A stretch of DNA of 31,745 bases from Chrysochromulina parva. Its lineage: Eukaryota > Haptophyta > Prymnesiales > Chrysochromulinaceae. Every line of letters starts with the position of its first letter. The first letter of the stretch is position 1. Of the stretch, positions 15,237 to 24,861 are shown one piece after another. Location of the stretch: the NCBI GenBank assembly GCA_002887195.1, contig PJAB01000258.1:1-31745 (forward strand). Direction: 5' to 3'. The notes below the pieces were generated by a model. That model saw only the letters and a list, made by a program, of their open reading frames with translations, did not search any database and was not told the origin of the DNA. A program made the position numbers and the translations under genes.

Positions 15237-17282
15237 ATGAAGGCTCTGAAGGTCCCGACGCCCTCGAAATTCCGCCAAAAGACCGGGCGCGACCCCGCCC
15301 TGGCGGCGACGGCGGAGCGGCGGCTGAGCGCGTCGCTCGTCTCGCTGACTGACATGCTCAATGAGAAGGACGCTGCTCTCAAAAGGCTCGCCTCTCTGCA
15401 TGCCAGGCTGCTCAAGTCGCATGAGGAACTGACTGCGCGGTTGTCCAACGGCAGTAGGCGGTCATCCCCTACGCCACCGGATGTGGATGATGATCCTGAG
15501 GCCATCGCGGACCTGATTCGCACGGTATCGACACCGCCAAGGGGTGCGATCGCCCATGGCACTCCGGCATCGCCACCAACGCCCCTGCCGCCTCATCCAT
15601 CAGTAGTCGAGCCGCCGCAGCCGGTGGCCGACGAGGCGTGCGTAGACGGTGGCGCCGAGTGCGAGTCCGACGAGCACGTGAGCGACGATGACGGCGGCGC
15701 CGGCGGCATGGGAGGCGAGCTTGTCCGCCTTCTACAGGAGGAAGTTGCACGCCTCAAGGCAACCCTAGCGGCGACTTCCGCCTTGCTCGAGCAGCAAGAG
15801 AAGATAGGTGGTTGCACGGCGGAGGACGTACGGCTGTTGCAAGAGAGGCTGCGGACCGCGATGGCCGAGGCCGAGCGATCCGCAAAAAAAAGCGAGGAGG
15901 AGCGCACTTCAGCACGCGTGGCGCTCGCGCAAGCGATGGAGCAGACGGACGCAGCGATGCGCGAGGTGGCCGCGTTGCGGATGGAAGTGCAACGTCTGGA
16001 GGCGGAGACGGTGGCCTTAACAGAGCGGGAGAAACAGGCTAGGGAGCAGCTCCCTAATATGGGTGGCGAGGCTAGGGAGCAGCAGCAGCAGCAGCAGCAG
16101 AGTCGGCAGGCAGCAGTAGCCGACACAGGAGGAGCCGAGGCGGCGGAGGCGGTGGCAGCAGCGGCGGCGTTGGCCTCGCAGCTGGCCGCGTTGCAAAAGG
16201 AGCATGAGACCCAGGCAAGGTGGCACACGAGGAAGGTCAGGGAGCTGACGCAGGCGAAAACAGCTCTCGAGTCTCAGCTGGAGGCTCAAACAGCAAGCGG
16301 GGTGAGGGAGGTGGAGGTGATCAAGGAGGTGGAGGTGATCAGGGAGGTGCCCGTCGAGGTGATCAAGGAGGTGATCAAGGAGATCGAAGTCATCAAGGAG
16401 ATCGAAGTCATCAAGGAGGTCATCAAGGAGGTCATCAAGGAGGTCATCAAGGAGGTGCCCGTCCACGGGCCGGATGAGGCAGCAAGGGCGGAGGCGCAGG
16501 AGGCCAGGGCGGAGGTGGCGGCCGCGAGCGCTCGAGCCCTGGAGCTCCGGGTGCGCGAGCTCGTCGATCTCGTCGATCTCGCGACGGCGAAGGCACAGGC
16601 TGAAGGGCAGCACGCCGCAGAGCTCGAGACGGCGCTTGAGAAGGCGCTCGAGGCGAACGCGCGCGAGCAGAGCACCATCGCTGCCGAGGAGGCGGAGGCG
16701 CAGCGGGGGGAGGCGAGCGCGCAGGCGGAGGCTGCGGCGGCGCGGGCGGCTGAGGCCGATGCACGTACCGCCGCCGCCGAGGCGCGTGCCGCCGCCGCCG
16801 AGGCGCGTGTCGCCGAGGTGGGGGCGAGGGCGAGCGAGGGGACAGTCCGGGCGCTCGAGTCGAGGCTCGAGGCGCTCAGCCACGAGCACGAGCAGCTGCG
16901 TGCCGCGCTCGAGCGAGCGGCAGCAGACAAGGAGCAAGCGCACGCGGCGACGGAGAAGCTCCGATCAGAATTGGCCAATCTCAAGGACGCCGAGGAAACC
17001 TCTCGGCGTGCGCTCGCCAAGGAGATCTTCTCATTGCGGGAGAAGCACGGCGAGGAGCGACGAGATTTGGAGAAGCAGCTCAATGCCGAGCGCGCGAAGC
17101 ACCGCCAATGCCGCGACCAGCTCGAGGCGAGCTCCAAATCTCGCGAACAGCTCGAGCCGAGCTCGAGGCGTCTCTCAACGGTCGCCGCGACAGCGCCATC
17201 GGCAGAAGCGCCCAGCGCCGAGACGACGAAGACGGATGCCGCGGAGGCGCGAGTGCCGCTCGCGCCTGTGAATGTGGAGTGA
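15237..17282 (+). CDS. Long coiled-coil protein with VIKEV repeats
   Basis: 681-residue intact frame from ATG at 15237 to TGA. The N terminus is basic (MKALKVPTPSKFRQKTGRD) and followed by LTDMLNEKDAALKRLASLHA, a short heptad segment. A Ser/Pro/acidic linker follows (~80-160). From ~165 to the end it is almost wholly coiled coil, rich in Ala, Glu, Arg and Gln. In the middle (~360-405) lies a low-complexity stretch of alternating EVIKEV/EIEVIKE units. The C-terminal half is (AEAR/AAEAR)-rich, with a Ser-rich tail. This is the pattern of cytoskeletal, centrosomal, flagellar or golgin scaffolds. The sequence alone does not distinguish these. No membrane anchor or enzymatic domain is visible. Confidence 0.8.
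   Translation: MKALKVPTPSKFRQKTGRDPALAATAERRLSASLVSLTDMLNEKDAALKRLASLHARLLKSHEELTARLSNGSRRSSPTPPDVDDDPEAIADLIRTVSTPPRGAIAHGTPASPPTPLPPHPSVVEPPQPVADEACVDGGAECESDEHVSDDDGGAGGMGGELVRLLQEEVARLKATLAATSALLEQQEKIGGCTAEDVRLLQERLRTAMAEAERSAKKSEEERTSARVALAQAMEQTDAAMREVAALRMEVQRLEAETVALTEREKQAREQLPNMGGEAREQQQQQQQSRQAAVADTGGAEAAEAVAAAAALASQLAALQKEHETQARWHTRKVRELTQAKTALESQLEAQTASGVREVEVIKEVEVIREVPVEVIKEVIKEIEVIKEIEVIKEVIKEVIKEVIKEVPVHGPDEAARAEAQEARAEVAAASARALELRVRELVDLVDLATAKAQAEGQHAAELETALEKALEANAREQSTIAAEEAEAQRGEASAQAEAAAARAAEADARTAAAEARAAAAEARVAEVGARASEGTVRALESRLEALSHEHEQLRAALERAAADKEQAHAATEKLRSELANLKDAEETSRRALAKEIFSLREKHGEERRDLEKQLNAERAKHRQCRDQLEASSKSREQLEPSSRRLSTVAATAPSAEAPSAETTKTDAAEARVPLAPVNVE
16299..16456 (+). 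repeat. 12-bp coding repeat (EVIKEV)
   Basis: Tandem units such as gaggtcatcaag and gaggtgatcaag encode the VIKE repeats of the coiled-coil protein. Neighbouring units are nearly identical in DNA, which points to recent slippage or unequal exchange. Confidence 0.8.
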
Positions 17283-17974
17283 GCCTCGAGAGTTGTGAAC
17301 CTACCGGTGGCCGAAGGACGCCTGGGCAGGCAGCCAGGCACAGCGTGGCAGTCGTCGCGTCGATGCCCGACAGGCGACGACGATAGAAGCGGAGGACATT
17401 AACACGTGTGGAGGATGCGCATTTCATTAATTCCCGTTCACGTAATCGTATTCTCGCACGTTCGTGACCCGGCGCGGGTTCTTTCCGGTACGGGCTTACC
17501 GCGTTTCTTATTGGAGTTGTCCGAGAGGGAGCCTACATAGCCGAGCGGTACAGCCTTTTCTCAAAACGAACGTCGGATGAACGGATCTCGCTTCTCGGTA
17601 CTACGTGGGCGGGCGGAACTGTATAGATACGTTCAACTACAGCTCCAAGCTTCGCGAGCCGGGAATGCGAATGGTCGCGAAACATGCGCGGACGCCCAGG
17701 AGCCACTCCCGTCCCCACTCCGCGCCGGGCCGGCTCGCGACGTCGGTGTACGGTATAGTAGCGTTGTGCGTTGAAAGGTCTAGAGGAGCGCCGGGGCGGA
17801 CGCTCAACTGTCCCAACACGGTCGCGAAATGCAAACAGGAAGATCACAGTCCCAAGGAGGTCAGGTTAGTCAGGCGCTAGTCAGGCGCAACGCGACGCAC
17901 GAAACCGACGCACTGACGCTCGCGGTTCAGTAGTCTCACTCAGAGTCCGCACCCGGGGGGGGGTGGCACACTGG
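17283..17974. other. Intergenic region between convergent genes
   Basis: Mostly moderate-GC sequence, with an AT-richer part at about 17400-17530. A tRNA-like agccgagcggt occurs near 17538 but has no matching T-arm or acceptor stem. I see no gene. Confidence 0.45.
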
Positions 17975-20122
17975 TCAAGAGTTACGACTCCGGGAAAAAT
18001 CGACGAACACCACAAGAAAGCTCTCGGCGAGGAAGAGCTCACTCAGGCTTGAGGTGGGCGTGAGGAGCACGCGCCGCTTTGTGCCTGTCAAACGGTCCAG
18101 CACCTTGTACTCGGCGCGCATCGTCGACGGCTGGAGCGTGCAGTCCATGAGAGCGGAACCTTGCTTGCTCAAGTCCGCGAAGAACGCCTGCACAGACGCC
18201 GGATGGCCCAGGTGTACCGGCAGCTGCACCTCGCACCGCCGCCCTTGCCAAATGAACTTGCACGTCACCGACGGCGTGGACTTCGATTGACCAGGCGGCC
18301 GATCGTCTGACGCTGACGCTGAGGGTGCCCCCGCCGAAGGCACCGCGACAGACTCAGTCATCTTCTGAGTGCTCGCTGTCGGCGGCTGTGCGAGCTCGAC
18401 ACTGAGCTCGACACCGAGGGCATCGGGCTCGAGTACCTTCATGCCCGATTCAGATGGCCTGCTCTCTTTCGCGACGACCCCAGCAGCATGCTCACAGATC
18501 AGCGCGTCGTCGTCCTCGTCCATGGTGTACATGGTATGTCGCTTGGTTTCCATCCTTCGATTCCCCTTCCTGACGGTGGCTTCTTCCTGAGCGAGTAGCC
18601 CATCATCCTCATCGTCCATGGTGTACGTGGTATGTCGCTTGGTCCCCATCCGTCGATTCCCCGTCCGGATGGTGGCATCTTCCTGATCGTCGAGTAGCAC
18701 ATCATCCTCATCGTCGTCGGCACCGCCCTCAAGTACATTGGCCTTGCCCGTGCGCGTTCGGAGCATGCTGCGCACCAGCCCCACTGAGCACGCCACCAGC
18801 CCGGCCACCAGCCCGGCCATGGCGGCCTGCACGCTCGGCACCATCGAGCCCGGATCCTCGCCCTCGCCCTCCTCGTCGTCCATCCTCGCCATATCCGTGC
18901 TATCCGCATCGTCGCCAAGGCGTCCATCGCTCAGACCTGCGACGGACGTAGGGACATCCGGAGGTGCTGGCGGGGGCGATGCGGGCACACCTTGATCTAA
19001 TCTCGGCGGTGGCGGCGGCGGCGGTAGGAAAGGCGGTGGCCGAGGCGGGGGCCGAGGCTCGGGCGGCGCCGGTGCATCAGCTGTGTCGTGCGGCAGCAGC
19101 GGCGGCAAGGGCGGCGGCAAGGGCGGTGGCAAGCTCGGTGGGCTGGGGACTAGCATTAGACTAGCATCCACCACGGACTCGGTAGGACTCGTAGGACTCG
19201 GTTGCGGTGGCAGCAGCGGCGGCAGCGGCAGCTTGGGCATCGGCGGGATCGCGGGCGGCAAGGGCGTCGCGGGTGGCGGTGGCGACTGTGGCTGGCCCGC
19301 GGCCTCTCCACACACATACAGCTCCCAAAGAGAGATGCCATACACGGTCGCTCGCTCAGGAAAGACGAAGCGCATTGCGCTCGCGCGAGGCCGATCGGGG
19401 AGGATAGAGGCCTTCCAGCCGGGATGAACCGGTTTGACTGGTTCTGCCAGCGCCAAAGTGAAGTGCTCAGCATAGCCGGGGCCCTCCCGCGTGCGGATCT
19501 CGTAGTGGGTGGGTAGCCCCGCCTCCCACTTGATCAGGACGGCGCGCACCTGTTCAGGCACAGCACAGCGTGTGGCCATGCCCAGGCCATGCCATCAGCG
19601 GCCTGGTGCATCGCATGAATGTGCATGCATCACATCACTCATCAGCAGCGTGGCCTCGCGTTTGCATATCGCGCGTGCATGCATCAACATCCTCTGCACA
19701 CTCACGCATACCTCGTACCGACCTCCCAGCTCTATCTCGAGGAACTGCTTGTCGCTAAACGCGGAGGCCCAGCGCGTCTCCAGGAGGCCGTCGATGGCGA
19801 AGCTCGCAGGCGTCTTTACGGTTTCCTCGCTGGAAGCGCGCGCACTGACGCCGGGGCGACGGGTGAGGTCGACCGTGGTGCCCACAGGGCAGCGCCCCAA
19901 CGCCTCCAGCAGCCTTTCCTCCGATGCTATGGATGAGGTCTGCTCGTCGACGGTAGCATGAGCGGCTGAGGCGGCACTGTCAGACGCGGCGGGTATGGTA
20001 ATTGCCATGTCAGGAATGGCACTCAAAGGTACTGCTGGAGCAGCAATAGAAGCAGGCGCAGCACTGCTGCTGCTGCTGCTGCTCGCCAAGAGTACCCACA
20101 CTCGCCACAATCGCAGACGCAT
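17975..20122 (-). CDS. Discoidin (F5/8 type C) domain membrane protein, two exons
   Basis: Exons 20122-19712 and 19549-17975 join across a 162-nt GT-AG intron in phase 0, giving 661 residues. The splice rejoins one discoidin domain: exon 1 ends IELGGRYE and exon 2 continues VRAVLIKWEAGLPTHYEI. A signal peptide is likely at the start (MRLRLWRVWVLLASSSS). The discoidin domain is ~85-217 (RPGVSARASSEE, FAIDGLLETRWAS). A Pro-rich stalk (~226-337) and an acidic segment follow, then one hydrophobic helix (~377-397, AAMAGLVAGLVACSVGLV). The C-terminal side has ~2.5 copies of a 32-residue acidic/basic repeat (GNRRM.TKRHT.YTMD.ED), then an unrecognised domain (CKFIWQGRRCEVQLPVHL ... LSELFLAESFLVVF). 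The layout is a single-pass surface protein: carbohydrate- or lipid-binding head outside, repeats and tail inside. Ligand unknown. Confidence 0.8.
18506..18709 (-). repeat. 96-bp coding repeat, about 2.5 copies
   Basis: It encodes DED-D-LL-Q-EAT-R-GNRRM-TKRHT-YTM units in the presumed cytoplasmic part of the discoidin protein. DNA copies are close in sequence, for example gtacatggtatgtcgcttgg and gtacgtggtatgtcgcttgg. Confidence 0.75.
19550..19711 (-). other. Spliceosomal intron of the discoidin gene
   Basis: 162-nt GT-AG intron (GTATGC ... CTGAACAG, minus strand), phase 0. Removal restores a continuous discoidin domain, which is strong support. It contains two TGCATG hexamers on the sense strand (gatgcatgcac twice). 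Confidence 0.8.
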
Positions 20123-20829
20123 GAGCAAGGACAAGCTAGATGCGGACACGACGTTCCGATAGAAAGTAGAAACACTGATCAGGCCGTCTTTATCAGGGGC
20201 CGTCTATATCATATAGTTCTTTTGCATGCAGAAATACATAGATTAAATCGTTTGACAGGCGGATGTTCGCGCGGGTGTGACAGTGCGGGTGTCTCGACTC
20301 TCGTCTGGCCAGGGCGCAGCCCGACCATGAAAGTTGACAGATGAATACAATCTACGCCGCCGGCGCGCGGGACGCCGGGAGATAGGTCTGGTCTCGTCTC
20401 CTCGGTTGGCGCATGGCGGCAACAGCCTGTTCGCGGCGCAGGATACACGGACGGCGAATGTGGAATGACGGGTGTGGACAAGTCAGTCTTGGCTTTATGA
20501 CGAACGTACTACTCTCTACGTGACTGTACGGACGGCGATTCACGATCACGTATCCGCGTTCCGGGCGGTCTCCGCGACCACCCTCCGTTAGTCCACCGTA
20601 GTACATGTAACCTAACCACAAGGCGTTCAGCCACCGTTCCAAAGGATCCAGCGAGATCTCATGATAGAGCATCATAAGGACATCAATCTCGCTGCCGTCT
20701 CATCCCCGCTCCATGCGCGACAGCCGCACCCGCGTGCCCCATATGCCCGTAGGCCTCTTATAAGGCCTCTTATCCACATCCGCTCGTCGTCGGCATGCTC
20801 GACAGAGCCCTGCCCCCTAATCAACGAGC
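20123..20829. other. Intergenic region upstream of the discoidin gene
   Basis: Moderate GC, with AT-rich patches (atcatatagttcttttgcatgc near 20210) and a TACATGTA palindrome at 20602-20609. The sequence cctcttataaggcctcttat near 20755 is a small duplication. No gene is visible. Confidence 0.45.
20602..20609. promoter_or_regulatory. TACATGTA palindrome, copy 4
   Basis: Exact copy, about 480 bp upstream of the discoidin gene's ATG at 20122 and downstream of the large polyproline gene's start only if measured across its 3' end, so the discoidin gene is the likelier partner. Confidence 0.35.
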
Positions 20830-23800
20830 TCAGATCTCATCATCGAGCTCGTCGTCGCCCCCATCACCGCCGCTGCCAGCCATCGGCGTCACCTCCTCGA
20901 TGGCGGCCGCAATCATCTCGACATCCTCAGTCGGAACGCTCGCCGCGGGCTGCGCGGCCGCGTTCACGTCGAGCAGCAGCTTCTGCGCCGCGCGTAGGAT
21001 AGCCAGCGTCTGCGGCGCGCGGAATTTTTGCGTGAGTTTCTTCTCATTTCGCAGCCCGCCCACCTCGGCGCGGCAGAGCTCGGCGGCGAAGATTGCGAGC
21101 TCGACCAGCGAGCTGCGCAGCGCGTCGGCGTCCGCATTGAGTTCCTGCGGCATGCCGAGCCGCTCCATCTCGCGGAGCGCTGTCTTGAACGCCGCGTCCG
21201 TGAAGAGATCGCGCAACGTCTTGGCACACGTGCTGAGCAGTTCAGTGCAGCGCTCGAGCATCTTGGGCTTCGAGAGGCTCTTGCCGCCACGCATCGCCCC
21301 AACGGCTGAGCTGATCGAGGTGGCGCGGGTGCTGAGCTGCTCATGCCACGTCACGCACGAGTGCAGCACGCCAACGCGCACGTAGGCCGCCGCCGCCGCC
21401 GCGCGCACCTCGTCATCAAAGTGGAAGCCGCCGCCCTTTTTCTTGATCGCGAGCCTCTCGCCCCATTCGTCACCGGTGAGGGGCAGTCCGAGCTCATCAG
21501 CGAGCTTCTCAATGGCGTGAAGCTCGGCGACCGCCTCGGCCACGCTGCTGCCACCCACGCGCGCGGTCCGCTCGACAAGCGAGAGCACCTCCTCCTTACG
21601 ATCGACGAGCTTCACGTTGGCCTTGCGCTGTAGTGCCATCTTCATCGCGTCTGCCGCGCTCGTCACCTGCGCCTTCGGCTTCGGCGCTGCACCGGCACTC
21701 GGCGGCGGCGGCGGCGGCGGCGGCGGCGCTCCCCCGACTTTTGGCGGCGGCGGCGGAGGAGGAGGAGGAGCACCCAGGTTGAGGTTCGGAGGTGCGAGCG
21801 GCGGTGGCGCGAGCGGCGGCGGCGCGAGGCCGCCGGGCAACGGCGGCGGCGCGAGGCCGCCGGGCAACGGCGGCGGTGCGAGCGGCGGCGGCGCAAGCCC
21901 CAGCGGCGGCGGCGCGAGCGGCGGCGGCGCGAGGGGCGGCGGTGCGAGCGGCGGCGGCGCAAAGCCCGGCGCCATCGGCGGAGGCGGCGGCGGCGCCAGC
22001 GCTGCGACAGGGCGCGCCAAGATCGTCTTGAGCGCCATCTCGAGCTCCTTGATCTTATTCTCTTGCTCCTTGGCAGCGGCGGTGAATTCCGCACGCGCTT
22101 CCGCGAGGGTCTGTGCGTACGTGTCGCCGCGCATCGAGAGCGACTGCTGCTGCTCAAGTAGCTCAGCGCGCATCGTCGCGGTCGCCTCGAGCGTCTCCGC
22201 GCGCAGCTCCACCGAAGTCTCGCGCAGCAGCTGCACGAAGGCCGTTCGGTCGAAGACGGGTGCCGTGAGCCCGACCAAAGCGCGGCTTGCGGCGGCGCTG
22301 ATGGGGGTGGGGGGGGCGGCGAGGGCGGCGTTGCCGGGGGTGGCGAGGGCGGGGGTGACGATGGCAGCGATGGAGGCAGTACCAGACGACGAGGAGAAGG
22401 AGGTGGCGTCGGCAGAGCAGGCGGGGGCGGGAGGCGAGTCGGCACATATGCCGAGCACAGGCGCCGACTCGGCCGGCAAGGGGGCTGCTGGTGCGGGGGC
22501 TGCCGGCACGGGGGCTGCTGGTGCGGGGGCTGCTGGTGCGGGGGCTGCTGGTACGGGGGCTGCTGGTGCGGGGGCTGCTGGTGCGGGGACTGCCACAAGC
22601 GTGGTGATCGGACAGTCGTCATCCTCGTAGATTCCGAGCGCGGCGAGCGCTGCGTAGTCGAGTGCTGCCACGGGCGCTGCTGCCGCGGGCGCTGCTGCCA
22701 CGGGCGCTGCTACTGCGGGCGCTGCTGCCGTGGGCGCTGCTGCCGTGGGCGCTGCTGCCGTGGGCGCTGCTGCCACGGGTGCTGCTACTGCGGGCGCTGC
22801 TGCCGTGGGCGCTGCTGCCACGGGCGCTGCTATTGCGGGCGCTGCTGCCGTGGTCGCTGCTGCCGCGGGCGCTGCCGCAGGCGCTGGGACGGGCGCTGGG
22901 ACGGGCGCTGGGACGGGCGCTGGGACGGGCGCTGCCGCGGGCACGTTCTCGAGCAGCGAGGGTCTATGGTGGCCCGGGGGATGTGTTTCGTCAGGGTGCA
23001 TGGCTGGAGAACAGTCGTCATCCTCATAGACTCCAAGCGCGGCGAGGGCGCCGTTGTCCATCACAAGCGCACCCGGCGGATGCGTCTCGTCACATTCCTT
23101 ATTAGGCCCATCCGGCGGATGCGTCTCATCAGGGCCCATCGCATTGGCAACACTGTCCACGCAGGCCTTGCCCACGCAGGCCTTGTCCACGCTGCTAGCG
23201 AGTGCTGGCGAGTCCATGAGCGCTGTTCTGAGCGAGTCCTTGAGCGCGCAGCGCGGGTCGTCACATTCCTTATTTGGGCAGTGTGCTGGCGAGTCCATGA
23301 GCGCCGTACTGGGCGAATCCTTGAGCGCGCAGCGCGGTTCGAAAGCGTGGAGCAGACCGTAGTCGGAGAAGCCCATCGGGTACTCGAGCGAGTGCGGTTC
23401 GTCACATTCCTTATTTGGGCACTCGAGCGAATGCAGTGACGACACATTTGCGGCGCGAACGACGTGCGTGGCGGCGGCGGCGTGCGTGGCAGCGGCAAGG
23501 GACCCATCACCAGCAGCGACGGCGGTGGCCGAAGTGCTTGGAGGTGCGGGTGAAATCTCGGGGGAAATCTGGGGTGAAATTTCGGGGGAAGCAGCGGCCG
23601 CCGAAATGCTTGGAGGTGCGGCCTGTGCTTGGCCAGCCCGCAGCTGCTTGGTCGATGCCTGCAGCCATAATTCCGTCTTCGGGTTCAGGCCGCCCCGAAG
23701 CGCGAGCTCGATTGAGGGCGCCAGGCTTGAGGCGCCCGCCGCCGCCACAGCCGAGGCGGGGCCGATCAAGGCTGAGGCGGAGGCGGCCGGGGCATAGGCA

Positions 23801-24861
23801 GCAGCCGCCGGGGCATTGGCAGCAGCGACAGGGACGGAGCTGTCAAAGCAGCCCGCGAGCGCAGAAGCGGCGCTGATGATGGCCTGCGCCCTCGCGTTGA
23901 GCGCCTCGGCCTTGCGCGCATCGTACAGCTCATCCTCTGCTGCCGTGCTGGGGTGAATGATGTCGCCCGGCGGGGTGCTTGCGCGAGGCGTCGTATCGAG
24001 CGACCTTTCGAGCCGGATCGCATCGACGGGTGTCGCCAGACGGGGCGTCATATTGAGCGGATCCTTGACGCGCAAGAAGATGGGCTCGGGCGAGGCCATC
24101 GAAGAATCGTCGAAGCCCTCGAGCGTGGAGAGGGCAGCCTTGTCCTGGGGTGTCCGTGGGCGCATAGGCAGTCGCGGCGCCACGGGCGGTGAGGACTCAT
24201 CTGACGTTGGCATGGTTGAAGGCGCAGGCGGCGGCTGCGGCGGCGACTCGACTCGCTCACAACCGTCAAACACATTTGAGCGGGCAGCATCCGAGCGAGG
24301 AGCCGTCATGCGGCTGCACTTTGCGAGCGTGCGCTCGAGGGCGCCGACGGGCGACCACAACACCGGAGATGATGCCGCAGCCGCTGCCGGTGTCGTGGCA
24401 GCGACACTCGGATGGGATGGAGCAGCTGCAGACTTGGCGGCTGAGAAGATAGAAGTTCTCTCATTCTCCTTGGCGGCGTCACCGTAGAGAGCGGCGAGGG
24501 AGCGCCACTCGTCGCAGCTCTGGTCTTCGCGCGCCATCACGCTCGAGAGCTTCGTCTGGCCATAGGTCGGCAGCCAGTGCGATCGCTTCGCGAGCTCCCG
24601 TAGTGGCGTCTCTTCGATGAAGACGCGGCCACCCGGGGTTCTAGGCGTTCGAGGAGCGAGCGCTGGCTTTCGGACTGACGTCCTCCCTGCCATCCCGCCA
24701 TCGAGCGGCGACTCAGGGATGAAGAATTGTGACGGCAGAGCTCGTGCTGTCATGGCAACTGGCGACGGCGTCTGGGCCGCGATGCGCACTGCTGGCGGCC
24801 GAAACGTGTCCAGAGGGGTGCGCGGGTCGCTCGATCCGGCCGAGCGACGGACGTACGGCAT
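20830..24861 (-). CDS. Large Ala/Pro-rich protein with FH1-like polyproline and helical C terminus
   Basis: 1343-residue uninterrupted frame from ATG at 24861 to TGA. The N terminus (~1-130) has conserved-looking motifs: FIPESPLDGG, GGRVFIEETPLRELAKRSHW and LPTYGQTKLSS. Then comes disordered Ala/Ser/Pro sequence. Region ~480-630 has degenerate repeats (CPNKECDE, DETHPPG, ALKDS, LAALGVYEDDDC), and ~634-807 has PAP/VAAAP repeats. Residues ~860-950 form a helix that may be a coiled coil. Next is an FH1-like run (~957-1057, APPPLAPPPL, GAPPPPPPPP). The C terminus (~1070-1325) is a helical domain (DAMKMALQRKANVKLVDRKE, KMLERCTELLSTCAKTLRDL). Polyproline followed by a helical actin-type domain recalls formins or plant CHUP1. 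The CHUP1-like reading is tentative; I do not see a canonical FH2 signature. Confidence 0.72.
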   Translation of the reverse strand: MPYVRRSAGSSDPRTPLDTFRPPAVRIAAQTPSPVAMTARALPSQFFIPESPLDGGMAGRTSVRKPALAPRTPRTPGGRVFIEETPLRELAKRSHWLPTYGQTKLSSVMAREDQSCDEWRSLAALYGDAAKENERTSIFSAAKSAAAPSHPSVAATTPAAAAASSPVLWSPVGALERTLAKCSRMTAPRSDAARSNVFDGCERVESPPQPPPAPSTMPTSDESSPPVAPRLPMRPRTPQDKAALSTLEGFDDSSMASPEPIFLRVKDPLNMTPRLATPVDAIRLERSLDTTPRASTPPGDIIHPSTAAEDELYDARKAEALNARAQAIISAASALAGCFDSSVPVAAANAPAAAAYAPAASASALIGPASAVAAAGASSLAPSIELALRGGLNPKTELWLQASTKQLRAGQAQAAPPSISAAAASPEISPQISPEISPAPPSTSATAVAAGDGSLAAATHAAAATHVVRAANVSSLHSLECPNKECDEPHSLEYPMGFSDYGLLHAFEPRCALKDSPSTALMDSPAHCPNKECDDPRCALKDSLRTALMDSPALASSVDKACVGKACVDSVANAMGPDETHPPDGPNKECDETHPPGALVMDNGALAALGVYEDDDCSPAMHPDETHPPGHHRPSLLENVPAAAPVPAPVPAPVPAPVPAPAAAPAAAATTAAAPAIAAPVAAAPTAAAPAVAAPVAAAPTAAAPTAAAPTAAAPAVAAPVAAAPAAAAPVAALDYAALAALGIYEDDDCPITTLVAVPAPAAPAPAAPVPAAPAPAAPAPAAPVPAAPAPAAPLPAESAPVLGICADSPPAPACSADATSFSSSSGTASIAAIVTPALATPGNAALAAPPTPISAAASRALVGLTAPVFDRTAFVQLLRETSVELRAETLEATATMRAELLEQQQSLSMRGDTYAQTLAEARAEFTAAAKEQENKIKELEMALKTILARPVAALAPPPPPPMAPGFAPPPLAPPPLAPPPLAPPPLGLAPPPLAPPPLPGGLAPPPLPGGLAPPPLAPPPLAPPNLNLGAPPPPPPPPPKVGGAPPPPPPPPPSAGAAPKPKAQVTSAADAMKMALQRKANVKLVDRKEEVLSLVERTARVGGSSVAEAVAELHAIEKLADELGLPLTGDEWGERLAIKKKGGGFHFDDEVRAAAAAAYVRVGVLHSCVTWHEQLSTRATSISSAVGAMRGGKSLSKPKMLERCTELLSTCAKTLRDLFTDAAFKTALREMERLGMPQELNADADALRSSLVELAIFAAELCRAEVGGLRNEKKLTQKFRAPQTLAILRAAQKLLLDVNAAAQPAASVPTEDVEMIAAAIEEVTPMAGSGGDGGDDELDDEI
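22440..22960 (-). repeat. Coding 15- to 24-bp Ala/Pro repeats
   Basis: Tandem units of the form gctgctgccgtgggc and gggacgggcgct encode (PVAAAP/PAPVPA)n in the large polyproline protein. The run is broken once by an ALAALGIYEDDDC unit, which also occurs outside the tandem array. Confidence 0.75.
23089..23424 (-). repeat. Dispersed coding repeat cgtcacattccttattt
   Basis: Near-identical copies at about 23089, 23258 and 23399 encode NKECDE/D motifs. Linked copies of gcgagtccatgagcgc (near 23208 and 23291) encode LMDSPA. They form a degenerate repeat domain of the large protein. Confidence 0.6.

Noticed and set aside
16286..17341. Ser/Ala-rich minus-strand frame opposite the long coiled-coil gene
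   Set aside because: Antisense of Ala/Glu/Arg-rich codons reads as Ser/Ala/Arg without stops. No domain is present.
17515..17600. tRNA-Leu/Ser-like agccgagcggt
   Set aside because: Only the D-arm motif is present. There is no T-arm and no acceptor pairing.
21617..22630. Gly/Ala-rich plus-strand frame within the large polyproline gene
   Set aside because: It is the reverse reading of Pro- and Ala-rich codons. The minus-strand frame continues for 1343 residues with nonrepetitive N- and C-terminal parts.
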